Of a DNA stretch of 64,000 nucleotides, positions 1 through 12,800 are shown one piece after another (the first letter of the stretch is position 1; every line of letters begins with the position of its first letter). The notes beneath the pieces are model-generated. The model searched no databases, was not told where the DNA came from, and was given only the letters and a program-made list of their open reading frames with translations. The position numbers and the translations under genes are program-made. The DNA comes from Valencia hispanica (lineage: Eukaryota > Chordata > Actinopteri > Cyprinodontiformes > Valenciidae), in the NCBI GenBank assembly GCA_963556495.2, contig OY747714.1, positions 47,061,541 to 47,125,540 of the forward strand. Direction: 5' to 3'.

Positions 1-876
1 ATTAAAGTCTGAACCATAAAATTGATTTAAGACTTTTTATCAACAGTAAGAACATTAAAAGACAAATCAAACTGTTTTGGACTCATGGGTTTTCCTAATC
101 CTAGGTTTTCTCTGATCAGACTCTGTCCATGGTCCTCATTGTGACTTTTTCTCTAGATCTCTATAGAGACGTTCTAAATAGGTTACGTTGGAGCAGTCGT
201 TTTACGTTTATTTGTTCTGTTCTTTATTATCTTTTTATTATTTTACACACTTTTATGTCTTGTATGTGATATAAGGACAGTAATGTGAAAATAAGGCAAA
301 AAGAAAGTTCTTTTATGGCAAACCTGAGGTCTTTAAAGGCAAGTTTTGATTTTTCCAGTTTATTATTAGTAATGGTTTGTAGTAGTAAATCCTCTAAGGT
401 GGAGGTTGGTATTGAGCTAGACAGATTTAGCTGAAGAAAAGAGATCAGCTGCAGCTTCTCTGTGTCTTTCTGTCTTTAAACAAGATCCAGCCTAGAGTCG
501 TAGCATTCAGTTTAGGAAGCGAAGCGAAGCTGAAGACAATTTAGTCAAGTTTAAAGTGAGGAGATGCATGGGCCAACGTCACCCGATATAGGTCCTCATG
601 AAGCTGAACAGCGCCCCCAAGCACACAGACACTCACTAGGCTCCCTGAGGTTAAAATACTGCAGCACTTTCCCTGTGAAATATCCGTATTTTGCCCCTTA
701 ACTCTATTTTTCACCCCCAAACGGAGCGCTGTTAAACGGCATCAAAATGAGTCGGGTTTCTTTGATGTTCCCCTCTTTAAAAAAACAACATTATTGCAGT
801 TCTCTAAATCAAACAGGTTTCTCAGGTTCTGGACATCCTGGAGAGCCACCTTCAGCCACATCCAGGGACGGTTGGT

Positions 877-877
<1 letters not shown>
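1..877. other. Gene-free stretch at the left edge
   Basis: I see no exon with both splice signals and an open frame here. It is AT-rich DNA, presumably cfi intron or upstream flank. No LDLa, SRCR or FIMAC cysteine pattern of the cfi heavy chain is visible. Confidence 0.5.
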
Positions 878-930
<53 letters not shown>

Positions 931-1360
931 CTTTATTTATAAAGCGCTCTTCATACAAAGATTGCAACTCAAAGGTTTTACAGATTAAAAATGACCCCAC
1001 ATAAACCACATTATACCCCCCAACTCAACCCCCATGGACACACACTCAATAAAAAGGACATAGGGCCGAGTATAGATGAGCCAGGTCAGGAAAACAGGAG
1101 CCATCTGCACCGGCGGCACCACATCAGCAGCAGCCGCCAAGGCACCGACACAGGGCGCCCTGTGGAGGCAAGGCTGAGACCCTCACCTCCACCCAAGCTC
1201 CACCTGGCGAGCACCCAGGGAGCCACAGCCGACCACCGCTCACAGGGCAGAGGCCTCCCATAGAGGAAACACGGGCAGGAAGTTTAAAATAACAGGTTAA
1301 AATATAAACAGTGGATAAATGTGATAACATTAAGTAGTAAAACACTGATCAATTATAAGA
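878..1360 (-). mobile_element. 3' end of an L2-like LINE with (TTGA)n tail
   Basis: On the minus strand the block ends in gcgctttataaataaag followed by about 12 copies of ttga (878-929 on the plus strand), the usual tail of such fish LINEs. The body at 1120-1360 closely matches 48035-48265, the 3' part of the L2-like element that carries reverse transcriptase at 48281-49282. No coding part is left in this copy. Confidence 0.75.
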
Positions 1361-1369
1361 AAACCGCAA

Positions 1370-2641
1370 AATCTCTCCAAAAGGCAGACGTTTCACAGCC
1401 CCATTAGACTCAATGGAGTTAGCGTTACGGAGCGATTGGCAGGTTGTTTACCACGCCCCCTCAGTTTGCTGCTCATTGGGGCTAATTTGGTTCAGCCCAG
1501 AGTCCGAACAAGGCCTCGGGTTTTAGCCAGCTGCAATGGACGTACCATTACGTGCGTCAGTTGACCCTATCGCGAGTGTCTGTGGGTGTGGTCTGGCGTC
1601 TGACAGAGTAGATATTATTGGCGGTGGGCAAGATTGACATCCATCGATCACCTGATTCAACGAGGCGGTTATTAACCTTTTTCCATCCCAGAAAAGTCGG
1701 AGTGAGCTTTTCTTTAAAGGACCCGTAAGAAGGATTGTGGCCAAAACTGGTACTGCAATCACTTTCAAACTACTGTAGAGCGGTGTATCCCCCTTCCGAC
1801 TCGAGGTTGCCAGATAGGCTGCAGGAACGTGGGCTGCTACAAGGAGCTTCCAATGACAAGTGACAAGTCCTACACAGTACGCTTTTTTTATGTTAATTAT
1901 GTTTAATTATAATGACAAGGAAACGGGCTCTGATAATGCATCGCTAATGTTAGCAATGACGACTCGCCGTTTTTATTTCCCAAACAATTCCTTACCTTTT
2001 CAATTCGATGACCCTCCTCCTTCATGTGCGCTAACGTAACGTCACTTTTGCACGATTCACCAACACGCATAACTTTGTTCGATTGTCATGAATATTTGAA
2101 ATGTCCATTTACAATAAGTAGGCCTCCAATTTAGCCAAACTTAGATTAATCTTACCTGTCCAGGAGAAAATTAGCAACATTAGCGTCTGTCTTCAAATTC
2201 TTCTCGGTTTTCAGCCGTCTCCATCTGGCAAAGGCATCTCCTAAACGAATCCTTGTTTATTTCAGACTTAGTAACAACATATTTTTCAATGATAACGAGG
2301 TCTTTTAGGTGTCGTAATGTTAGACTTTTTTTAAAATCAGAAACACTTTTGTAGCTGCAGCTGTAGTAACTAGAACAGAGCTGGCAACCCCGATGCCGAA
2401 ACACTACTGACTTCGTGATTGGTAGATAGATGGAGGGCGGAGCTTCAGGCCAAAACACAAGATGACATCATCAACATCAGTTGAGGGCTGCAACTTCACT
2501 TTTTAAATGACAATATCCTGGCCGTACTACTGTTGTCAGTGATATTAGTATTTGAATTGAACATGATTTCTTAATGTCTAGTGACATATCAGGGACATTT
2601 TATGATTAATTGAGATACACATCTTACATACAGCACCTTTA
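1370..2641. mobile_element. Probable MITE-like interspersed repeat
   Basis: The outer ends of the inner part resemble each other in inverted orientation: tttaaaggacccgtaag near 1713 and, read on the minus strand from 2641, cttaaaggtgctgtatgtaag. The open frames inside (minus strand, 81 and 92 codons) have no recognisable domain. Boundaries are approximate, and 1370-1710 may be a separate repeat. Confidence 0.45.
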
Positions 2642-3741
2642 AGTAAGATAGACCTCATTTAAAAGAAAAACTCCTTCCAATGTGTGTTTTGTTTGATTTT
2701 ATCTGATCAGTGTGTGAATAGTAATTGTGTTAAGGAATGTGGTGCTAAGTTGTTTGACAGAAAAAAAAATAATCAGTGAAATAAGTTTTTGTTGAAACCC
2801 TTAATGAGGGGCAGGCAGTCAAGTATTGGGACAATTGTGACGAGAGGCTCTGTGTAAGCTTGGTTCATGGTGGTGGTTTGTTGTTCTCAAAAAGGAAACA
2901 TTGTTGTTTTAAAGCAGGTTTTCTCTATTCCACGTTGGATGCTTTGCATTGTTGGAATCTAAACTCCAGCATTTTAACTTATGTCTGTTAGCCCACCCAA
3001 CAAATATAACCAGCAGCCATCACTGGTCACATCAGAATCAGAAATGAACACAGAAATGTCTCTGTAGCCGAAGCTTCAGGGCAAAGAGTCGTCAAGAGGG
3101 CCTGATCAGCCAATCAGAAGTGGATCTTTGTTTGAATGCAAAAAAAAGTTCCCAGGTAATTTTTTGGTTGATATTATCAAATATCTTTATGGACATTAAA
3201 TCATATCCAGAAGTAGCGCATCACCAGTGACCTTAGTTATAACATTTGCAGTTTTTATTCAAGCAAAACCGGTTCAGCTTATTAGTTTTTAGACAGCGGC
3301 TCTAACAACTTCAGGGTTGCTGCGTCCTTTCGCTTTCTATCACATCTTAGATCATTATTTGGGAAGCAGTGTCACATGTACAACTCCTTCAACATGGCTA
3401 AAATCACACTGTGGCTGCTGCTCGTTAAATAATCTAATTAAAACCCAGACAGTTTGCATCATGCTGTGGAAAAAGTCAAATAAACCGGCCTGCAGAAGAA
3501 AGTCGGTTCACTTATAAAGTGGATCCAAAACAACTTAAGGTGTAAAAGCGGCTGAAAGCATCAACATTAAGGAACAACTTTTTCCAAGTCCCAGGTAAAA
3601 AGTTAATAGTTCCAAACTTCTGTCATTTGCCACAAATTTTCACGCACAAAAGTAGCGACATCTACTGGTCCAATCTGAGCAAGCCTCCAAGCATTCAGAC
3701 CCGACCTCAGGCAGCTCAGACATGCGCTTGTTTGTGTCCAG
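2642..3741. other. Non-coding DNA upstream of the first visible cfi exon
   Basis: Nothing gene-like was found except short random frames. It is probably the intron preceding the 3742 exon. Confidence 0.5.
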
Positions 3742-3884
3742 AAACCAGAACCAACAGGCAGCAACTGGAAGCCCAGCTGTTCTGCGGCATTCCCAACAGA
3801 GACTTGGTGGACGACACGGAGGTGGAAGAGCGAGGAAGGTCCATCAGGGTGAAGAGGGTGGTGGGAGGACTCCCGTCGAATCCG
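3742..3884 (+). CDS. cfi: cfi exon: end of heavy chain and activation site
   Basis: Acceptor tttgtgtccag ends at 3741 and donor gtcagt starts at 3885. The exon encodes the linker with the conserved Cys (LFCG, which joins heavy to light chain in the family), a short acidic stretch, RVKR, and VVGGLPSNP. It starts in phase 1, one base being supplied by an upstream exon not in view, and ends on a codon boundary. Confidence 0.85.
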
Positions 3885-6800
3885 GTCAGTCACAGTCACT
3901 GCAAGTTTGAATATTTACAACCTTGAAACCTCGACTGATTGCAGCTGTGAAGGAATCATTTTCTAATTCAGTTGCCTTTTAGTAATGATTATTAATGAGC
4001 AGTGTTGGGTAAGTTACTATAAATTAGTAACTTAGTTACATTACTAGTTACTTCTTTCAGTAACTTTGTTTTTAATAATGTGTTGCTTCCCGAACTGGAT
4101 AGCCAGCAGGGCTGCCAGTCTTCTGGCTTGCTTACATGTTAGCCCCATCCCGCCACGAGTGCACTGCGCCACCTAATGGCCTGAACATAAAATGGCAGTG
4201 TAGTAGTGTGAGTGCAAGTGAATGATGAAATGAATTAAACTAAATTAGAAATGACAATGTCTGTTTTATGTGTCACTTTTTTATCCATCTATTTTAATCT
4301 GGATAGAGTTTTAGGACCTCCAGAGAGAGTACAGTTCACCACAATATTCTTGTCTTTTACCGACAGAAAGGAAAAATAATGTGCATATTTCCGTGAGAGA
4401 AACCCCACGCCTGGACCGTCTTCGACTGCCGCCATGGTTCTAACTTCAATAACCTGTAGCCTACGTCACTGCGTCGCCTGCGCTTTTTACGTCCACCGCG
4501 GAACTGGCATTCCCAACCTGAATTTACTGTGATTTATTTATAGTTTATTTATATTTGATTTTACGTATATGCTGTTCGGTGTACAATTAGTTGTATGTAC
4601 AACCCTTTTCAATAAAGTTTGTTTAAAAAAAAAGTACCACCACGGAAATTGCAGTCCTTAGTTAGGCCCGCAAAGTAACGAATAACGACCCTATTAAAAT
4701 CCCAGTAACGATAAACGCGTTCCTGATTTTGGCAAACTAACTAGTTACCGTGCTCGTTACCACAATAATAACGTAGTTACTGTAACGCGTTACTTAATAA
4801 CGCGTTAGTCCCAACACTGTTAATGATTAATAATATTGTGCATTAATGTTATCATAACATCTGACCAATTATAAATCTATATAAATTTTTTGTACATTTT
4901 GTTGTATTGCTGCTATTGAAATATAATCCCATCATTCAGAAGATTTCAGAGATCTATTTATCTCTACCTGAGCTCAGTGAAACCTGACGCTGCTTCTTCC
5001 TAATGGTCTGCAGACTCAGATCCAGTGGCAGATTGCTCTGGAGGAGAACCGCAGGATCGACTGTGGAGGAGCTTACATCGGAGGCTGCTGGGTCCTCACC
5101 GCTGCTCACTGCGTCAGGTACAACCCCTGAATACGTCTAGAGTAAAATATGGTCGAAAATATGAGACCATCTGCCATCTGAACAACATAAGCTGATGTTT
5201 TAAAAGAACTTGGGGAGAAGATGTCTGCATCTGTGGTAGGGTGGTTTCTACTGATTGGTGGGTTTCTGTTGAAGATTTTAAGGCTGGTTTTAAGAAGCCT
5301 CACATTAGAACACTCCAGCTTCCTCCCAGAGTAAAGAAATCGGACTGCTGGCTTAATTTGTCTCTTCAAATACCATTAGGTGGTTGTCTGTCCTATATGT
5401 CTCTGTGTTGCCCTGTGGTGGACTGTCCAAACTGCCTTCTGTCCAATTATCAACCCCCCCAAAACAAAAAACAAAACATGCAATGAATGGACAACCAGAC
5501 TACAGCTGAAGTAGAAGACACTCTCATTCATTTGGCTCAGACACAGAGAAAATAAACCCAAAGCAGCTGAAGCTAATTATTGTTGCTCAACATGCAGGAG
5601 AATCGTTTAGACAATGTAACATTTGATTTTACTCTGCAGACTGTAGAGAGGAAACAATAAAAGTAAAAAAAAACATACCTGATCAACTTTATGCTAACAA
5701 ACGAAAGCATCAGTCTCTGCTTGTGCTTTCTGTCCTGGCCTGTTCACTTCTGCAGAGCTCAGCCAAGTTTCCTGCATACGTAAACTTTGTAGCATGCTGA
5801 TTTGATATTTACTTTCTGTTTTCAAGAGAACAATGCCTATAAAGTCCTTTTTTGTTGTCAACAACAGGACAAATGTTCATGTCAGGTGTAGTTTTGATGG
5901 TTGCAGTTTATAAAAAGGATTCACTGGTTTTCTAACAGTAACATTTCTTCTCCAGGCCGAATCCTTCTGCGTTTAAAGTCAAGTTTTCTCTATGGAAGAA
6001 ATTTCGAGCTCAAGGAACAACGGACATTGTCCCTGTGACAGACATCCGCATCCACCCAAAGTACGAATCCACCTGAACGCTGATTCTCAAGACTGTCACA
6101 CCTGAAGGTACACCCTAGCTTCTACTGACTGTCTCTCTGTCAACATTCTGCAGCTACATACCCACAACATACGAAAACGACATTGCTCTGATAAAGCTGG
6201 AGAAGCTTCCGTACACAGATAAATGCCTGGAGGACAACCCAGCCGTCAGGGCCGTCTGCGTCCCCTGGACCACTCATCTGTTCCCAACCAACCACACCTG
6301 CAGCATCTCAGGGTGGGGACGAAAAGCAGGTACAAACATCACCGTGGACAACAAAAAGGTTTCCAGCCACCAAAGCTAGAGAAATGTCAGCATGGCAAGA
6401 TGAAGTCCCATAAATCTGCCATATTCGCAATAATCGCGACCTCGCAAACTCGATTAGCTGAAATTAGAAGGCTCTTAAAGAGACAGAACATAAATGGAAG
6501 TTAAACTGAAACATTTTACGTACTAAATATAGTTTGAATGAATTTCATCAAGTAAACAGATGTAAATTAGTTCTAACTCAAAATATTAGTTAGTGCTTCA
6601 TGGTTGCGTTTTGTTTTAAAAAAAATGTTACAGCATCTAAACAATTTACTGAGGCCATGTACACACGTAGTTTTTTTTACAAACCGAATACCCTCACCAC
6701 CTTGTTTAAAAAAACTAACTCATCCACACCTAACCGTAGAACTCCATTGTTATGCCGCCTTCACACCACACGCTTTGTCGCAGTCAAAAAACGCTCAGAA

Positions 6801-9800
6801 AGTGACTAGTTTGAAGCATATACATTTTTAAGCCTGAAGCTTGCAAAGCCCGCCACTTGCTAAGCAAAAAAATAAGCGCGTGGGCGGGGCTTCCTCGGTT
6901 GCCGGATATTTTGAACAATGGCGGATCATATCGAGAGAGTGGCTTGATTTCAATCTCTTACCCGATCTTCCTCCAAGCAAGGTCCTTTCCATTCCTGTCT
7001 CTATATAAATATGAGGAGTGCCGCTCCATTCAAGAAATGTGTAGTGACGTCACTACAGTGAGACGCTCTGATTGGTTGACGCTCAGGGGACGGCGCCGGA
7101 AGTTCAGCTAGCTCAACTTCTGCATTGCTGGCTTTTGCCGCTTTGAAGCTTGGAAAGCAGCAAAAGTTTCAAAAGTTGCCGCGGCCAAAGCACACAAAGC
7201 GCCGCAGAGACTCTGACGGCCTCAACCGTAAACTTAACATGTTATTTTGCCGTTCTGGGCGTTGCTGTTTTGGGCATTGACGTTCTGGGCGTTGACGTTT
7301 TGGGCGTCGATGTTTTGGGCGTCGACGTTTTGGGCGTCTATGTTCTGGGCATTGACGTTCTGGGCATTGACGTTCTGGGCGTTGACATTCTGGGAAATGA
7401 CGTTTTGGACATTGACATTTTGTGCATTGACGTTCTGAGCATTGGGGTTTTGGGCATTGACTTTCTGGGCATTGACGTTATGACGTTTTGGGCATTGACG
7501 TTCTGGGCGTTGACATTCTGACGTTCTGGGCGTTGACGTTCTGTGCATTGACAGTTTGGGCATTGACAGTTTGGGCATTGACGTTTTGGGCATTGACGTT
7601 TTGGGCATTGACGTTCTGGGCATTGGCGTTTTGGGCGTTGACTTTCTGGGCGTTGACGTTCTGGGCGTTGACGTTCTGGGCGTTGACGTTCTGACGTTTT
7701 GGGCATTGACGTTCTGGGCGTCGACGTTCTGACGTTTTGGGCATTGACGTTCTGGGCGTTGACGTTCTGGGCATTGACGTTCTGGGCATTGACGTTTTGG
7801 GCTTTGACGTTTTGGGCTTTGACCTTCTGGGCTTTGACGTTCTGGGCTTTGACGTTCTGGGCTTTGACGTTCTGGGCATTGGCGTTTTGGGCATTGGTGT
7901 TTTGGGCGTTGACGTTCTGGGCATTGGTGTTTTGGGCGTTGACGTTCTGGGCATTGACGTTCTGGGCATTGACGTTTTGGTCATTGACGTTTTGGGCATT
8001 GACGTTCTGGGCATTGACGTTCTGGGCATTGGCGTTTTGGGCATTGACGTTCTGTGCATTGACATTCTGGGCGTTGACGTTCTGGGCATTGACGTTCTGG
8101 ACATTGACGCTTTGGGCATTTATGTTTTGGGCATTTATGTTTTGGGCATTGACGCTCTGGGCATTGACGCTCTGGGCCTTGACGTTCTGGGCGGTGCGAA
8201 TGGGCCATCAGGCACATTTATAGACATGCTCAACCTGAAGGGGGCAGTAGTTCCTCCAAATCCTATCCACTCAGAGTAACTTTTTACTTTCTAACTTCTA
8301 CAGTAACTGAGCTTGTAAAAACAAGCAAGCAAAAAGCGCTTTGACAATCAGATAGTGACTGTGAGAAACCTAAAACCCTGGTTGTTTCTGTCCACAAGCA
8401 AACACTTAAAACAGAAAAAAATAAAATCTTCACTTTGGTCTGGGTTTTTTTTTTTCCCCCGTGTACATGACGGGCAAAATCGTAGAAAAATACCTTCGTT
8501 TCGTGAGATACGTGAGGCCTGAATTGCCAACAAAACTATGGTTTTACCCCTGCCAAGCCACTATGGGACATCACAAAACAACAACAACAAATTCACCAAA
8601 AACAATTACCCATGTTTTTCATTTAATTAGTACCTCTGTTTTCACTCGCAAGTCAGAGTTTTTGAGCTCAGGTTGGGAAGTTTAACTGCAACACTGACTG
8701 AAGTGGGAACTTCTACACCAATCCCGCCCTTACAATCCAATATGGCTGCCGCAGGTGTAAGACATAGCGGCAGATTTAGACTCTTATTTGCCTTTCTGGG
8801 ACCTTGGCACATCAGAGGTAGATATAACACAATACTTGCTCAGTTAATTAATATTTTTTTACTGTTTGAACAAAGATTGATCTGATTTTTATTGCTAATA
8901 GCAGCTAATAGTTATTACTGAGCACAACAAAAATGATATCTTTCTGACTCGACTTTCTACTGTAACACAGTTAAAGCTACATTGTTTAAGATCTGCTCCC
9001 ATCTAGTGGTGAAATTCAATATGACAACCACCTGAATATTACGTTCTAGCCCCGACTCCCACCCCCACATTCCGAGCGCGTTTTAACTCCTACGGTGGCC
9101 ATTTCATGCCAAGGTTAACATGGCTTCCAGTACTACAACTTCGTCCAGTGTTCCTTCCAGTGATGAGGTTACTTTAGAAAACTACATTGCATTTAGTTAT
9201 ATAGTCAGACATCTGCCGCGTCAAGTAGACAATCTCCCTCTGGCATTCGTCACGGTGCAACTGAGTGTAGCCAAAGCGCGAAAGGCAGAGCTAGAATTTC
9301 CAGGAATGTCCCTCGTTGGCGATTGTATTTCAAAGATTGAGGCTCAACATGGATTCAGCCATTCGAGCAACTCGCGCGTATGTACTCTGAATAGCAGATT
9401 CTACAATTACGAGAATACTTTCATTAGTAGGTGGAAGTAATTACACATCTATGAGCACATATTTTTGAAAGAACAAAAGGGTTTTTGCTAAGAATTAACT
9501 CAGAAAAATACACAATGTAGCTTTAAACATCATTCCTGAGTTTAAGTTATGACTTAAAGCCACCTTGTGTCCCAGCAGGGTGTCTATGTGGGCCCCATAA
9601 GCGTCTGGTTCAGGCTGGATGGGTACGAAGTGGGCCTCTGGTTTTATTCCATGGTACCCATTTGGGTTTCAGATGGCCTTGTGTTGGTCTTCACTGGATC
9701 CCAAAGGGTTCACTGAAAAATCTGTTCAATTTGCAATACATCCAGGTTCAATATGGGGCCCACTTTATTCCCGGAGTTCACCTGCATCAAACCCACATAG

Positions 9801-12800
9801 AGAAGCAATTAACATGGACTTAAAAACACAAAATATTCAATAGTTTGTCGCGGTAAAATTATGCTACAATCCCAGAGAGAACCAACTGGAAGAAGTGTTG
9901 TGGTTTGAATATCTGAGAATAGATTTTTCACAGAGAACTGGCTTTATAAGGTTCAAAATTTCTAGCATTTCATCAAATGAGAGCTGAAAAAAGACAATGT
10001 GTTGAATATAAAGCAGATAGAAAGGTTTGTTTTACAATTCATTAAAATATAATGTGAATCCATGATGGACGACCGAGTTAAAGATGTAGAAAAAAATGGG
10101 ATCGTTTGGGTCGAATTATGATTACCGACCTGCAGCGCAGGACAGACTGATGGCAGAAGGTTTATTTGTTAATGTTGTCGACACAAATGACTTGAACATG
10201 TTTATCCAAGTTCAAGTGTCAGACAAATGTAGACGTCGTTAAATCTAAATCTGCTTTTTAGTTGTTACGAGAACCTTTAGACTAGGGATGTGTATTGGTA
10301 AAAATCTGTAGATACGATACGTATCGCAATACAGGGAAGACGATACGATATGTTGCGATACAATGAGTAAGACTATATATTGTGATTTTTAAAACTTCAT
10401 TTAACTGTAGAAAAACTATCACAGCATTCTAAACGCTCCAAACCTTTTCATACTTTAACACATCCAGGTTTATCCCTAGATCTAGTTGATCCACTGGAAC
10501 AAAGAAGGTACAAAACAGCCACAAACTACCAGATATGCTTTGTTTTTTATAACTCCTGGTGCATTAAAAGGGTTTTAGGCATTTTTTTCTCTTTATTATT
10601 GATTGTACGTTTTATTTTATTATTGATATGATCTTTTCTTTTTTCCTTTTATCTATTTTATTGTTCCTTACCCCCTTTTTACTCTTTTACATATCTGTAT
10701 GTACAGTCGTGGCCAAAAATTTTGAGAATTACATAAATATTGGAAATTGGAAAAGTTGCTGCTTACGTTTTTATAATAGCAATTTGCATATACTCCAGAA
10801 TGTTATGAACAGTGATCAGATGAATTGCATAGTCCTTCTTTGCCATGAAAATTCCACTGCATTTCATTGCTGTCATTAAAGGACCTGCTGAGATCCTTTC
10901 AGTAATCGTCTTGTTAACTCAGGTGAGAATGTTGACAAGCAAAAGGCTGGAGATTATTATGTCAGGCTGATTGGGTTAGAATGGCAGACTTGACATGTTA
11001 AAAGGAGGGTGATGCTTGAAATCATTGTTCTTCCATAGTTAACCATGGGGACCTGCAAAGAAACGCGTGCAGCCATCATTGCATTGCATAAAAATGGCTT
11101 CGCAGGCAAGGATATTGTGGCTACTAAAATTGCACCGAAATCAACAATTTATAGGATTATCAAGAACTTCAAGGAAAGAGGTTCAATTATTGTTAAGAAG
11201 GCTTCAGGGCGTCCAAGAAAGTCCAGCAAGCACCAGGATCGTCTCCTAAAGAGGATTCAGCTGCGGGATCGGAGTGCCACCAGTGCAGAGCTTGCTCAGG
11301 AATGGCAGCAGGCAGGTGTGAGTGCATCTGCACGCACAGTGAGGCGAAGAATTTTGGAAGATGGCCTGGTGTCAAGAAGGGCAGCAAAGAAGCCACTTCT
11401 CTCCAAAAAAAACATCAGGGACAGATTGATCTTCTGCAGAAAGTATGGTGAATGTACTGCTGAGGACTGGGGCAAAGTCATATTCTCCGATGAAGCCTCT
11501 TCCAGATTGTTTGGGGCATCTGGAAAAAGGCTTGTCCGGAGAAGAAAAGGTGAGCGCTACCATCAGTCCTGTGTCATGCCAACAGTAAAGCATCCTGAGA
11601 CCATTCATGTGTGGGGTTGCTTCTCATCCAAGGGACTGGGCTCACTTACAATTTTGCCCAAAAACACAGCCATGAATAAAGAATGGTACCAAAAGACCCT
11701 CCAACAGCAACTTCTTCCAACAATCCAACAACAGTTTGGTGAAGAACAATGCATTTTTCAGCACGATGGAGTACCGTGCCATAAGGCAAAAGTGATAACT
11801 TAAGGCCGGTTTATACTGCTGTGTCGTGTCTGTCGCGTAGGGTACGCTGTAACCGCCATAGCCTCTGAGTAGCTCCGCAGAGGCTTGACGTGCACCTCCT
11901 CGGACCTGACGTGCAGCCCGGCGACGCGACGCAGAGACGCGGAAGTACTTCCTTGTGATTGGTCAGTGAGATTACGTACGCACGTACCATCTTCTACGTC
12001 TCTGTCTTCTCATTTGCTTGGGTTGCAAAGTGTTCAAAAGAAGGATAATTTGTTCGTCTGCTTCCACAATCTCGTTGAGACAATGCACCAAGTCGGCCGC
12101 CATCGTTGTTCTAAAACAGGAAATACCTCCCGGAACTGAAGCAAACATAAGCAAACCATCAGCAAAACTCCGCCCTGTGGAGTTTGCCGACCGATACCAG
12201 CCTACTGCCACCTGCAGGTCTGGAAATGAAACAGCAACACAACGCTTTCAGCCCTACGCAGAAGTATAAACACAGCAGTGGGTACGGCGGTTACGGCGTA
12301 ACCTACGCGACTGACGCGACGCAGAAGTATAAACCAAGCTTTAATGGCTCAGAAACCAAAACGTTGAAATTTTGGGTCCATGGACTGGAAACTCCCCAGA
12401 TCTTAATCCCATTGAGAACTTGTGGTCAGTCCTCAAGAGGCGGGTGGACAAACAAAAACCCACTAATTCTGACAAAGTCCAAGAAGTGATTATGAAAGAA
12501 TGGGTTGCTATCAGTCAGGATTTGGCCCAGAAGTTGATTGAGAGAATGCCCAGTCGAATTGCAGAGGTCCTGAAAAAGAAGGGCCAACACTGCAAATACT
12601 GACTCTTTGCCTAAATGTCATGTAATTGTCAATAAAAGCCTTTGAAACATATAAAGTGCTTGTAATTATATTTCAGTACATCACAGAAAGAACTGAAACA
12701 AAGATCTAAAAGTAGTTTTGCAGCAAACTTTGTGAAATATATGTCATTCTGAAAACGTTTGGCCACAGCTGTATGTGTAGGTATATACACATTCTTATAT

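Larger units (their letters stand above)
10704..12771 (+). mobile_element. Tc1/mariner-type transposon, disrupted
   Basis: Ends are inverted repeats (CAGTCGTGGCCAAAAATTTT on the left; CAGCTGTGGCCAAACGTTTT read inward from the right) flanked by TA on both sides, the Tc1 target duplication. The transposase is on the plus strand (11045-12602) and is interrupted by a nested MITE at 11804-12344. The host site is the cfi 10.3-kb intron, sense orientation. Confidence 0.93.

Noticed and set aside
1..3741. cfi heavy-chain exons (FIMAC, SRCR, LDLa)
   Set aside because: Looked for cysteine patterns and splice-bounded frames on the plus strand; none convincing.
7478..8119. 213-codon minus-strand and 174-180-codon plus-strand frames
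   Set aside because: A 15-bp minisatellite leaves several frames open on both strands; amino-acid repeats are low-complexity.
9120..9440. 106-codon ORF as a host gene
   Set aside because: Lies wholly inside a MITE with inverted ends; no domain or intron structure.
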